Assembly: GCA_034440615.1 (NCBI GenBank)
Contig: JAOTOM010004662.1
Coordinates: forward strand, 273,501 to 337,500
Source: Ashinkailepas kermadecensis
Taxonomy: Eukaryota; Arthropoda; Thecostraca; Neolepadidae
Direction: 5' to 3'
Length of the DNA: 64,000 nucleotides
In this document: piece after piece, positions 13,305 through 25,665 of the stretch
Numbering within the stretch: the first letter of the stretch is position 1
Layout: each line of letters begins with the position of its first letter
Notes under the pieces: model-generated
The model's input: the letters and a program-made list of their open reading frames with translations, nothing else
Database searches by the model: none
What the model was told of the DNA's origin: nothing
Program-made: the position numbers and the translations under genes

Positions 13305-15435
13305 CTCTGGCCTTTCACCATCAGCCCAAGGAAAGTACCCGTCGGATCAACCGCTCTGATGGTGCCCCACCGGCCTCGGGAGCCGTCCAGGATAGTACTC
13401 GTTTTGTCAGCAGCTCTCATGGTGCACCACTGACCTCAGGAGCCGTCCAGGACAGTACCCGTAACGTCAGTATCTCTGATGGTACACCACCGGCCTCAGT
13501 AGTCGTCCAGGACAGTACCCGTAACGCCAGTGTCTCTGATGGTACACCGCCGGCCTCAGGAGCCGTTCAGAACAGTACCCGTGACGTCAGTATCTCTGAT
13601 GGTACACCGCCGGCCTCAGTAGTCGTCCAGGACAGTACCCGTGACGTCAGTATCTCTGATGGTACACCGCCGGCCTCAGGAGCCGTCCAGGACAGTACCC
13701 GTAACGTCAGTATCTCTGATGGTACACCGCCGGCCTCAGTAGCCGTCCAGGACAGTACCCGTAACGTCAGTATCTCTGATGGTACACCGCCGGCCTCAGG
13801 AGCCGTCCAGGACAGTACAAGTAACGTCAGTATCTCCGATGGTACATCGCCGGCCTCAGTAGCCGTCCCGGACAGTACCCGTAACGTCAGTATCTCTGAT
13901 GGTGCACCACCGGCCTCAGTAGCCGTCCAGGACAGTACCCGTGACGTCAGTATCTCTGATGGTACACCGCCGGCCTCAGGAGCCGTCCAGGACAGTACCC
14001 GTGACGTCAGTATCTCTGATGGTACACCGCCGGCCTCAGGAGCCGTCCAGGACAGTACCCGTGACGTCAGTATCTCTGATGGTACACCGCCGGCCTCAGT
14101 AGTCGTCCAGGACAGTACCCGTGACGTCAGTATCTCTGATGGTACACCGCCAGCCTCAGGAACCGTCCAGGACAGTACCCGTAACGTCAGTATCTCTGAT
14201 GGTACACCACCGACCTCAGGAGCCGTCCAGGACAGTACCCGTGACGTCAGTATCTCTGATGGTACACCGCCGGCCTCAGTAGCCGTCCAGGACAGTACCC
14301 GTGACGTCAGTATCTCTGATAGTACGTCGCCGGCCTCAGTAGCCGTCCAGGACAGTACCCGTAACGTCAGTATCTCTGATGGTACACCGCCGACCTCAGG
14401 AGCCGTCCAGGACAGTACCCGTAACGTCAGTATCTCTGATGGTACACCACCGACCTCAGGAGCCGTCCAGGACAGTACCCGTGACGTCAGTATCTCTGAT
14501 GGTACACCGCCGACCTCAGTAGTCATCCAGGACAGTACCCGTGACGTCAGTATCTCTGATGGTACACCACCGGCCTCAGGAGCCGTCCAGGACGGACAGT
14601 ACCCGTAACGTCAGTATATCTGATGGTACACCGCCGGCCTCAGTAGTCGTCCAGGACAGTACCCGTGACGTCAGTATCTCTGATGGTACACCACCGGCCT
14701 CAGGAGCCGTCCAGGACAGTACCCGTAACGTCAGTATCTCTGATGGTACACCGCCGGCCTCAGTAGTCGTCCAGGACAGTACCCGTGACGTCAGTATCTC
14801 TGATGGTACACCACCGGCCTCAGGAGCCGTCCAGGACAGTACCCGTAACGTCAGTATCTCTGATGGTACACCGCCGGCCTCAGTAGTCGTCCAGGACAGT
14901 ACCCGTGACGTCAGTATCTCTGATGGTACACCGCCGGCCTCAGTAGTCGTCCAGGACAGTACCCGTGACGTCAGTATCTCTGATGGTACACCACCGGCCT
15001 CAGGAGCCGTCCAGGACAGTACCCGTAACGTCAGTATCTCTGATGGTACACCGCCGGCCTCAGTAGTCGTCCAGGACAGTACCCGTGACGCCAGTATCTC
15101 TGATGGTACACCGCCGGCCTCAGGAGCCGTCCAGGACAGTACCCGTGACGTCAGTATCTCTGATGGTACACCGCCGGCCTCAGTAGTCGTCCAGGACAGT
15201 ACCCGTGACGTCAGTATCTCTGATGGTACACCGCCGGCCTCAGTAGTCGTCCAGGACAGTACCCGTGACGTCAGTATCTCTGATGGTACACCGCCGGCCT
15301 CAGGAGCCGTCCAGGACAGTACCCGTGACGTCAGTATCTCTGATGGTACGTCGCCGGCCTCAGGAGCCGTTCAGAACAGTACCCGTGACGTCAGTATCTC
15401 TGATGGTACACCGCCGGCCTCAGGAGCCGTCCAGG
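13305..15435. repeat. 60-bp minisatellite with embedded CRE motifs (about 35 copies)
   Basis: The unit is CAGTACCCGTGACGTCAGTA, TCTCTGATGGTACACCGCCG, GCCTCAGGAGCCGTCCAGGA. Nineteen copies hold a perfect TGACGTCA; most others have TAACGTCA. A 4-bp duplication near 14593 shifts the register once. Because 60 is a multiple of three and the unit lacks stops, both strands are open for hundreds of codons (STRDVSISDGTPPASGAVQD on plus). From about 14600 to 15060 units alternate in a 120-bp dimer. Confidence 0.95.
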
Positions 15436-15486
15436 GAGCGGTCTGCCGCGCGAGCAGCAGCCCACCCCAATCTGCAGACGACCCCT

Positions 15487-15870
15487 AGCCACGACCTGCT
15501 GACCCGCTGGGAGCGGGCGACACTGTCCCAGCTCCGGGTGGGACACTCGACGCTTGCGAGATCAACGCTGCACCGGACTGGACTTGCCGAGGACCCGAAC
15601 CTCCTCCAGTGCGGCCAACCTGAAACGTCTGAAAATCTTCTCACCGAGTGCCTAGCATACTCCGATGAGAGGCGGCGGTTGTGGGCCGGCCCCTTCCCAT
15701 CATGGAGTATGTTCTGGAGGAAAAGGAAACCCAAGTGGTCAGCTACCTTCAGCGGGTGGGTCGTATCCACCCTGCAGACGGTGCGGTCACGGCCAGCGGG
15801 TCCACCGAGCCACCAGTATGACATGAAGAAGCAGAAGAGGAAGCCATCCAGGGAAGTACCTGGGATGTGA
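15487..15870 (+). pseudogene. Non-LTR retrotransposon 3' ORF2 fragment
   Basis: In frame with the preceding array it reads RWERATLSQLRVGHSTLARS, then LHRTGLAEDPNLLQCGQPE, then TSENLLTECLAYSDERRRLW. That is the post-RT/RNase H region of I/Jockey-type LINEs, with a C-x2-C...H-like cluster. The LINE at 29477-36971 has a related segment (ECVKCNAALTVHHVLVACPV, YAEERRR). Only the C-terminus is present. Confidence 0.65.
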
Positions 15871-16489
15871 GCAACTCTGTTCATGCATCACCAGCATCAG
15901 GAGCCGTTCAAGGAGGGTCCTGGCCACACCAATACCTCGCCGGACGTCTTCCGGAGTGGCGATGGCCTGTCACGCAGGACCACTCCTCAGAATGGCAGCT
16001 GGTCTTCTGAACTGTCTGACATCACAGGCACCTCGCTGAACTGTTCATCAGACTGACAATGTCTCTTACGAGGTGGTGACGTCATCCAGACTTTATTAGA
16101 TGGCTCATGAGGCCTGTGATAGGCTGGCTGAGCTTGGAAAGTAACCAGGGCCTCCTGCACCATTCCTCAAGCAACCAGCACATCTTCTGAACAATGTGTG
16201 CTCCATGTGATGTTGCTGCAATTGACCCCATTTCATATTCGATCCTTTGTCCATCTATAGGCGATCAGCTCAAAGGTGGGAAAGTGAGAAGCCAGAGAAG
16301 TCCCAGCACAATCTCCACCATACAAGCCTAACATTGTAGATGCCTGAACATCCATTGATCCTGGTCAAATGTTTGCCAACAGTTAGCGAAACAGCCTGTG
16401 ATACCAGCAGGTGGCTTATCCTGTGAGTGGCAATTGAGGCCATAGAGCATTAGCCCCTCATGGGCAATTCAAGCCTACTTGCAAAGGCC
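15871..16489. other. No recognised gene
   Basis: Possibly retrotransposon 3' flank directly after the LINE fragment. I see no domain, repeat or element ends. Confidence 0.35.
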
Positions 16490-16502
16490 TACTCAGAAAC
16501 AT

Positions 16503-16654
16503 GGTTGGTTATTGGTTTTACGACCGTTGAGTCATGTAGCGTCGCCAATCGCTCACGCCGATTGGCCGCGGGCGAAGAGTAGCGACAGGTGAGACTCGAA
16601 CCCACAATCGTTTGATTGTGAGACAGGCAACTTACCCCTAGGCTACTCTTCCCC
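16503..16654 (-). mobile_element. tRNA-derived SINE, family A
   Basis: Same structure as the copy at 10709, with a small deletion in the tail (CGACACGTC lost) and a mutated head. The target duplication TACTCAGAAACAT is at 16490-16502 and 16655-16667. Confidence 0.92.
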
Positions 16655-16667
16655 TACTCAGAAACAT

Positions 16668-19600
16668 GGTAAGTGAGCAAATCCTTATAGGAATGAACCA
16701 GAATCATTGAGCACTTCATGCTAGGGTCAAGAAGATCTAAATATAGAGGAAATATTCAAAGCCTAGGATCCTTAGCCAACATCTACTGCCTACCCATTGT
16801 CATTCATCCATACCATTGGAGAATGGTATGTAGCAGAACTTCTGCAGTACTGGTACAACATCATAGGCATTGGGGCACTGGGGTCAAGGAGTCCATAATG
16901 ATTAGCCTTTGACAAGACCAAGGTCTTGACCATTAGCACTCTGGATCAAAATGACAGTCACCTCAATTGCTCACAAATGTTTTAATGCCCCATATGACAG
17001 CATGTGTGTTCAAACATGAACCTCCACATTATCAGATATGGTTATGATTCAGGATTTTAAAAATGCAGTTTGCACAGTTTGCAATGGCAGTTTGCTCTAC
17101 ATCAATTATTGACTTACCACTGTGTATTTCATTCTCATTCAGGTGCTAGCTTGGCATGCATTTTGCCCCATTATGGTTTAAGCTGGTACATCTTTGTATG
17201 ACTTTGTGCATATCTGTGCATATAGGTATTCCACTGCATTGTGGTATATCTCAAGAAGGTAATTCACTTGATCCTAAGACAGCACAAGATAAAATATGTA
17301 CAAATACAATGAATGCCATCCTTACCTGGTGTCAGAAGCCTTGGTGTTGTTCTCCAGGCCAGGTTTCTTGTTTGGTGCCACACTACACATTTGAAATCTT
17401 GATGTCTGGTCAGGTTCTAAAATTAATACCAACTCTAGTGCAGACTTCACTGCAAAAACCCAAGTACTGGAGCCATCTGGCAACAGGGTTGAAAAATGTA
17501 GGATGCTTCTGGATTTTTGGTATCTAGAATGCTATCCTCTCCAGAAAATTATCCTCTCAATTGTCTTAATTTGAGACTAAATTGTGTTGCTCGACAATGA
17601 ATTGCTCTGTGGCACAGAGATCAACACATATTCACTAGAAAGTGCAAACTGGGATTCTGATGTCACAGGTTTGAAGAAAAATATCCTTTCCACATTTGGT
17701 TCTCCCAAAATTTATCTCCAATCCAGAATTACAAAGCACAAATACAACCCTCTCAGATTTGTGGCAGCAACTAACCATGCACTGAATCCTACACAATATA
17801 GGTACCTAGGTTCCTGTGAAGGCATACCTATAGGGGTATTGCAGATTAAGGTAACCATGAAAAAAGTTTTACATACATTTAACCTCCATGAACCATACAG
17901 AGGGGTTAGGTTTGGTTAAGTTAGGTTTGGTTGGGCCAGGGGGTGTGCTCCAGCATTTTAGTCCAATCAAAAAAGGGAGATGCTTGAGCTGACCAATCAG
18001 TGTGTGACAACCTCTGGTGATTGTGACAATGGTGAACAAATATTTTGTTTTTAGTGTGGCAAAACCAGTGACATCCACACAAATATCAATTGTTTCCCCT
18101 GTTAGCAATGACATTGTGATAAAGTAGTATTAAAGATCAAGATTAAAATAGCAAGAATGCCTTTGTAGAAAATTAGCATGAAGAATGGAACAATATATGA
18201 ATAATAGCTTCCACGAGTTTTGCCCTATGGCCTTTACTATTGCCATGATCGGCATAGGCCGTAAAATGCCGATTGATCGGCTCAAGGCTATATAATTGAG
18301 GGTCGGCTCAAGCGTCTCCATTTTTGGGAAGTGGAGTATTCTACCTGTGGTCTGTAGCCTTGGGTTAGGCTTTTGTTAAGCTATACAAATTGTCAATATT
18401 TTGGGGATTTAAAAAAATTGAGTTTTTTTATTCAAGTTTCAAGTTATTCAAGTTTTATTCAGTTTTTTTTTATTTTATTCATATTCTAAGGTTAGGTTAG
18501 GTTTTGTTAGTTGAATTTTTTAGAAGAAAAAATTGTTTAGAAATTTTGCACTAAAAATATCACTTTCTTGCAGGGTGTATATTGCCTACCTATCTATCTA
18601 TGCCAGGTGCCTACCTTTCTCCCACCAAAAAAAAAGAAGATACAAATTGCCTATAACTAGGTACCTACCTAGGTACCTACCTACCTACCTAGTTACCATA
18701 TTGAACTGGTAAAAAAAATATTGAAGACACGAAATAGGTACCTACACCAACTATGCACACCAACAACCCTCCCCCACTCCCTCCGCAACATCAGCGAGAG
18801 CGCAGAGCCCAATGGTGTAAACAAACAAAAGGAAGACCCGCCATATTCGTCTCGCCTACGGTCCCGGTACTTGAATGAACCCTTGCACAGTATATGCAAT
18901 ATATGACATCTATAAAATTTATATATTTCTATCTCAAAGCTATCTTCAATTTTTTTCGCTTTACCGTATGTTTTGTGTTGCTATACTTTGAAAGAAGTCT
19001 ATTTTTGATAGAAGTTTTATGCTAAATATAAATAAAATATGCTATGTCGTCATTTAATCGTCATAAATCCAGCGCGTCATTACCAAGCATCCATTGAGCA
19101 GCAATCGTAGAAGTGAAATGACCGTGGGAAGTCGCGCAGAAAAGCCTAACGATTCGGGCTGATTTGGCGATCGTGCAGGGCGTATGCACAAAGGGGTAGG
19201 GTGTGAAGCCACAAGGAATGCTTAGGTTCGATTTGTGTTAGAGCATATTACTCTAATAATTTGAAGTTTATCAGTGTTGAAATGTTAATTTTTCGTTAAA
19301 TTAGGTACCTCAACCTACTTGCCCGTCATTCCGAATGTTTGTGGCTTGGTTCCGGCATAAGCATAGTGGTTGCACATCACAATCAAGATCGGCACCTTGA
19401 TGTTTGCCCTGCAACCTATTATGTTGCCAATATGCCTTGCAGTTGCTCCCTTGTTTTGTATATTGTATGCATCGCGCTTTCCCTTGCTTTTTATAAATCA
19501 TTTGGATACCTGTCTAGATGATGTGGCCATCCATTCATATGATAAATGTCTACCTTTTCAATTTGCTACACACTATTCCATCATACCAATCTAGCCTAGC

Positions 19601-20168
19601 ATCTTTTCTTCTAAATTCAAAATGTTCTGGTTTTTCTCAATCAAATCTTCCAAAATTTTAGTTGCATTTCCTACAGGCCAAACTACAAAGTTTAACATTT
19701 GTGATGAGATATCATTGATGTGGGGTGGGTGGCCAACAATAGGTGGTTTTACAGAGGCTTTTTGCTCTCATGTCATGTGGTCTCAGGAACAAGATAGAGG
19801 GATACGACCTGGCATAATGATCTGCATAAATTAAAAGTACCCACTAAATTTTAATTTTAATTTAGTACCCACTAAATTTAATTTTAATTTAGTACCCACT
19901 AAATTAGTTTTAATAACAATGGTTTTTACTATTGACACTACTGAAATATGTGGAATTGAACTTACGAACATCAGCAAATTGCAATAAGCTTTTTATATAC
20001 ATGGAGAATGCACTCAGCTCTACGATATCTGCCAGCTGACAAATTTGTACTATGGTTAAATTAGCTAAGGATGTGGTTGTAAGCCAACTTCCTGAACAAT
20101 GGTAGATAAAATGATACCAAAAGTCTACTTAATCGATGTCAACCAAGTTTATAAATCCATACCTGATG
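16668..20168. other. AT-rich region without a recognised gene
   Basis: TTAGG-like runs occur at about 17908-17936 and 18488-18505 and a (TACC)/(CTACCTAC) run near 18590-18690. TTTAATTTAGTACCCACTAA is repeated about 2.5 times at 19832-19905. No convincing exon is seen. Confidence 0.45.
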
Positions 20169-20177
20169 CTTCTGACA

Positions 20178-20892
20178 GTATATATTAAGACCTAGGTAAA
20201 ATGTGATTTTGAGGATTTTTTTTAATACAGGGTATTTTAATGTAAAAATGATGGTTCGACCACTCATTTTCTCTGCAAATGATTACTTTTCAGTTCGCAA
20301 ACAAATGCACTATCATAATCTTCACTGCAAATATAGCACATCTCATATAATTATCCATACCTGGTGTGTCACAGACGTGATAAAGAAGACATTCAACACT
20401 TCATGCACTGGATTTAATACTCTGACATCGAAAACCTTATGTTTCTGCCTTAATTAGACAATATCTGAGAATGAATACTTGCAACATGCCGTGCCAGCAA
20501 CCGTCGATAAGGGCCGGAAATTCCTTGCGATGCTGTATTGTATTTTAAATATATTTGATGTCATGGCCAAAAAATTTGTTTTGGACGATTCTGGTTTTCC
20601 GGTTAGGTCAGGCCAGGTTAGGTTAGGTTAGATTATATTATGATGTAATATATTTTATATATTATGCTATGTTATCTTAGGTTAGGTTAGGTTAGGTTAT
20701 TTTATTTTTTGTTTTGTCCCTGACTTAATGCATATGTCATCAAATCATTATGACGTCATCAACCGTCGCTGACTTAAAAGTAATCATTTGCAGAGAAAAT
20801 GAGTGATCGCATCATCATTTTTACATTAAAATACCGTGTATTCAAAGCAAAAATTCCAAAACTCACATTTTACCTAGGTCTTAATATTTACC
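20178..20892. mobile_element. Mutator-like MITE with long terminal inverted repeats
   Basis: Arms of roughly 110 bp (about 20180-20295 and 20775-20890) are inverted copies containing TTAAGACCTAGGTAAAATGT and CACTCATTTTCTCTGCAAAT. A 9-bp direct repeat CTTCTGACA flanks it at 20169-20177 and 20893-20901. Long inverted arms plus a 9-bp duplication fit Mutator-like elements. The interior holds TTAGG runs at 20615-20632 and 20677-20699 and no transposase. Confidence 0.75.
20677..20699 (+). repeat. (TTAGG)n, about 4.5 units
   Basis: TTAGGTTAGGTTAGGTTAGG in the middle of the MITE, with a shorter run 45 bp upstream. This is the arthropod telomeric pentamer in an interstitial position. Confidence 0.85.
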
Positions 20893-20901
20893 CTTCTGAC
20901 A

Positions 20902-23785
20902 ACACTGCACAACTAATAAATATTCACAACTCACCCCTTGAGTAGGATGCTCATGCACTGACTGATTTGTTACTTGCCATCTATTGGGATGTGGGTTTTG
21001 GAATATAAAATGATTTAAGGAAATTATACTAAAAACAATGTCTAAAATCGTTTTATTTCCATCACCAAGCAACATTTTTGTCAATGAAAAAACTGAGAAC
21101 ATTGATTGAAACCAATTCTTATTAATATTAAATGTTTTCTGATGTACTTTTTTATTCATATCTGGAATGTTTTAGTTGAAGCCAGGAATGACTTGGAAGG
21201 ATCAAAAGTGACTAGACAGAAGAGCAAATTGCTGCTGTAAAACCACCTGGTGTGGCTGTGGTGCTGCTGGTGCAACAATTGGTGCAGGATGGGTACCTGG
21301 TGTGGGTAGTCTGGTAATCTACTGACACTTCACACATGAGTTCAAAAATCAGAAGAAGAAAATCCCAACACTTGAAGAAGACAGCAAAAATGGATTAAGT
21401 TGACCACATTTGTCTCAGTTGATAGCTGCAAAATTTATTTTCAGCACCAAAACAACCTGCTGCTAAATTCAGTCAAGTGTCCCATGTGGTTTGAAATGGA
21501 GTGTGTGGGAAGTGCAGGAGCTTGTTTGAGCTTTAATCATGTTGTATGTGCAGTTTTGTATTGATTTGATGTGTTGATGTAGAAAAGGCACTTGCCTTAA
21601 GCATCTTGGTTTTCTTCAATTATTTGTTTTGCATTTGGTGAGTGTATTTAAACTTTCTTGTGCTGATTTTGGCTCTTCCAGTGCATTTTGGTGCTTTTTT
21701 CAGAGGCTGTTGCAACTCATTGAGCCATTTGCCATACTTTGCAGTCTGACCTGCAGGAATGAATGGTTGCATTGTCTTAATCTTGTTCAGACACATGCTT
21801 CCACAATATATTTGATTTAAATGCCATATTGACTGGATGTAAAAAAGAATGCCAAAAATGTGATGATCTGTTCATGTGATTGTGTCAATGCAACCATTCA
21901 TTTTTTGCCCAATTGTGTACAAACAAAATAAGCAAGTTGGCAATAATTTGGCAAGCAAAATAATACAAAAACGTCTTTGGGTGGGCAGTATGTAAGAAAG
22001 GCTAATGCTATGTATTAAAACATAACCTAGCCTAACATTGTTTTCAAACAAAAATAGGTTTCACATTTTCATCTTATCTTCAAAATGTCAGTTACCAAAA
22101 AGCTGCCCTAGCCAAAGCCCTTTTTATTTCTGAAGGCAAGGTTTGTCATTAGCTTATCTTGTACCTGAAATGAACTGCAATATTACCCAAATATATAAAC
22201 ATGTTTTGTATTTATGGGCTTCAAATCATTGCTGAATACACCAGAAACCCTGGTTATAAACTTTAAAACATGGCTGAAGAGACCAAAAATCCTGGATATG
22301 AGTTCCTGAGTGGGCATGCATGCTCCTATTGCACATTGTGGCTTGGTCAACCAAATGACCACACTTGACCAGTCACCACATGGCTTTTTGGTTGCATGGG
22401 TCAGCAAATGGGTTAGGTGTGTACAAGAAGGCCATCTGTTTTTGTTCTCTGGAGTGTGCATCCCATCCAATGATGACTGTGATTTATAATCCTGTTTCAA
22501 GGCATTGTGTGTTCTATGGCAGTGCCATCCCATAATGGGAGTGATGTTGAGCATGTGGTGCTACTGTTGATGTAAATCAAAAACTTCAAATGTTAGCTGT
22601 GCCTTCCCATAATTGTAATCAGGATGGTCTGGTAACTATATATATATGCACTAGTAAACCTTATGTGAGAATATTGATATTCTAGAACATTTTGCATTCC
22701 TACTTATGACTCATTCTGCAGAGTTTGGCAGTTAATTAATGTATTATGTATTTCCACTGGTACATTGATATTGATCAGTGTACTAGTGGAATGTTTTGTG
22801 CATACATTTATGTGACCCAAATATATTATGGGCACCATGTTGTGCTAATACATCCATGAATGCAAAACATGCCAGCAAGCTCACATTTTACATAATCAGA
22901 ACAGTCATAGGCAACTGCCTCCACTTATCACTGCATGCAATGGGCCTGGGCTCCAGTGCATGCCACCACATTCCACACCACCACTCCACTCACACCAACA
23001 TGCACCAGCCTAATCAATGTTGCACCAATCATGTCTAATGAGAATGTCATTCATTCAGTGTCTTTGTCCAGGCTTATGGTATCCCTTTACAAATTTAACA
23101 TGTATGGGTCTTTGTGGTTCTTGTTAAGTCTGAACACTTTATAACTTTATTGCACACTGGCTTGTTTTGCAGACAAAGATTTCGAACTTTTGCCAAGTTT
23201 ATTTTATGTATTTATTTCACAATACATGCCCTCCACGTATAGTGGCTGTTATGGACAGTCTGGGACCTGCTTTTTGTGGTGGGTTATGAACCATGCTCAA
23301 ATACATATATTAATACTATAAAAATATAAGTTGAGGATGTCTGTACATCCATTAACTTATAGTTTATGCTTCTGGATTTGGAGGGCATGAATCCCTCACC
23401 ATCCAGTATGAATAGCATGGCAATCATGATAATATATAATCAGCATACACTGGTATGAGCTGACCCATGCTGGTGCATTTCAAATTGAGTGAGCTACAAC
23501 ATGTGCCAATTCATGCAGTGTCAAGCAGTAACAGTAGGCCATGGCCAATACCAAACATGCCACATGTCACCTTATTGGCATGTTTTGGAATGCTAGCATA
23601 TGCTGCCATGATGTGTTGTCATGATCAACATGAATTGAGTTGCTGCACTTTGGTGTATGAGACACCCTGCCAACTGGTTGACCATATGACCATAAAGACA
23701 TAAAAGATCAGTGCAAATATGAGCCACAAGGGCCCTTCTTGGTTGCACTTTGGACACTGAACCACTTGCCCACCAAATCTGTTGA
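20902..23785. other. AT-rich region without a recognised gene
   Basis: No element ends or domains are recognised; open frames are short. A (TA)n run lies near 22636-22646. Confidence 0.4.
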
Positions 23786-25665
23786 TCAACCCTCCCTGGA
23801 ATACAGAAAAACAAGCCCCCTATTCTTATAATGATTGTCTATGCCGTTTTTAAAGATGTTCAGTGTGTTGCTACTGACAATGGTTCCTGGCAGCTGGTTC
23901 CAGTGTTCTACTACCCTGTTGGTGAAGAAAGACTGTCTTAACCTTGTCCTGCTGTGATTAACTTTAATTTTGAATTGATGACCTCTAATTGCATCATTTC
24001 TGTTAAATTCAAACATTTCCCTGAGATATCCCTGTTCCTGACCATGAACAAATTTAAAAACCTCGATGAGGTCTCCTCTCAGCCTTCTATATCTAAGTGA
24101 ACACATTCAATTTCTTCATTCTTTCCTCATATGCCAGGTTGCTTATACCATTAACCATTTGTGTTGCCCTATTTTGTACTCTCTCTAAAAGCCAACAATC
24201 TTTCTCGTAACTAGGGGACCAGGCTTGGACACAGTATTCCAAATGTGGCCTGACATGCACAGTAAAGCTTCCTGATGACCTCCTCACTTGTGTATGACAT
24301 GTTCCTCTGTATTGCCCCAAGCATTCTTAGTGCCTTCTTCCTGCCTTCTTTGGTCTGTTCTGATGCCCCCAATTTTGTGTTCAAAATAACACCTAAGTCT
24401 TTCTCCTGCTGAGTCACAGATAGTACTTGGCCACCCATCAAGTATGGAGCCTTCATATGCTGCCTACCTACATGCATGACTTTGCACTTATCAAAATTAA
24501 ACTTCATTTGCCATTTTTCGGACCACTTCACAAGCTCGTCTAAGTCTTTCTGCAACAAAACCTGCTCATTGTGCCCTGTTATTGCCATAAAGATCTTCAA
24601 ATCATCTGCAAATTTCAAAACCTTACTGCTTAGGCCACATTCAATGCTATTCACATATATAATGAACAATAGTGGCCCCAGTACCAACCCCTGGGGGACT
24701 CCACTAAGAACATTTTGCCATGATGACTTTGTACCATTTAGCATCACTCTGCTGCAGGGTTAAAATAATGGTTTTTCGTTAGGTGTGATGTCGAAACGAG
24801 CACAGTGGGATGTCGAAACTTGCCATGAAATTAGTGTCCTTTAAAATGATTTTGATGTCATTCAGACTCAAATTTGAGCCAATGGTTTAGGCAATAATGG
24901 CTGTACCTTTATCATTTGTTTAGAGATTCATAATTTCGGAAAAGCTATATTCGGGATAGGAAGAGTAATGCTTTTGCTATAAACTGGTATTGTATGCCAT
25001 ATCACATATGTATTCCCTTTACCTGAAATTGCGTTGCGAAATGTTCGTGTATCACCATTCCTTATCGAGAGCATGTACATGATACTTATAAGCGAGATAG
25101 TGTTAGAAAGGAAACATGAAGACTTCATAAGCACGGATTAAGGAGCAGGATGTCGATACTTCTTGGAGACGGATGTCGATTGAGTGTTCAGAAAGTGGTA
25201 TATTCCACCCTATTTCACGAATAATTTATCACTGCTCTGCTGTCTATCTGAAAGCCACAACTCTATCCATTTTAGGATGCTACCTGCAATACCATGGACC
25301 TGAAGCTGCATCATTAGCCTTTTGTGGGGTATCTTGGCAAAGGCCTTACTAAAGTCAAGATATGCTACATCAACCTGATTTCCCTGATCAAATTGTTCTG
25401 TAGCAAAATTCAAAAAGTCCAAGAGATTTGTGAGACACGATCGCCCTTTTCTAAACCCATGTTGAGTATCTCGAATCAATCTGTTTCCTTCCAGAAAACT
25501 AACTATTCTATCCTTGATAATTGATTCGAGTACCTTGCAGACTAGGGATGTGAGGCTTACTGGCCTATAGTTTTCAACTTTCCCTCTTTCTCCTTTCTTG
25601 AAAATAGGAAAATAGGACCATGGAGCATAGTTCTCATTCTGAAGCATCATTCCTACTCCTAACAC
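23786..25665 (-). pseudogene. CR1-like LINE, 5'-truncated reverse transcriptase
   Basis: Reading leftward from 25665: GERGKVENYRPVSLTSLVCK, then RDTQHGFRKGRSCLTNLL, DVAYLDFSKAFAKIPHKRLM, (insertion 24755-25234), SSWQNVLSGVPQGLVLGPLL, VLKFADDLKIF (catalytic FADD), VRPHLEYCVQAWSPSYEKD, RRLRGDLIEVFKFVHG and VVEHWNQLP. These are RT blocks and the thumb/C-terminal region of CR1/L2-type non-LTR elements. The reading frame is broken near 24310 and 24100 as well as by the insertion, and the endonuclease part is absent, so the copy is dead. Confidence 0.9.
24755..25234. mobile_element. 480-bp hAT-like MITE inside the CR1-like LINE
   Basis: It interrupts the RT frame between the DRQQ and NGTKSSWQN segments. 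The ends are CAGGGTTAAAATAATGG and the inverse of CAGTGATAAATTATTCG, and CTCTGCTG is duplicated exactly at 24747-24754 and 25235-25242 (8 bp). Removing element and one duplicate brings the LINE frame back into proximity. It contains four GGATGTCGA-like motifs and no transposase. Confidence 0.88.

Noticed and set aside
13292..15488. Long plus-strand open frames (438 and 315 codons) and a 319-codon minus frame as a repetitive protein gene
   Set aside because: A stop-free unit of 60 bp is open in phase on both strands automatically. There is no recognised domain, a 4-bp slip breaks the frame, and the array runs into a dead LINE fragment. Reported as a repeat.
20184..20886. piggyBac-type element with TTAA duplications
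   Set aside because: TTAA lies at both ends but is itself inside the inverted repeat. The 9-bp CTTCTGACA repeat further out explains the ends better.
25210..25665. A host gene encoding a reverse-transcriptase-like protein
   Set aside because: It is a fragment of a truncated CR1-like element continuing on the other side of a MITE.
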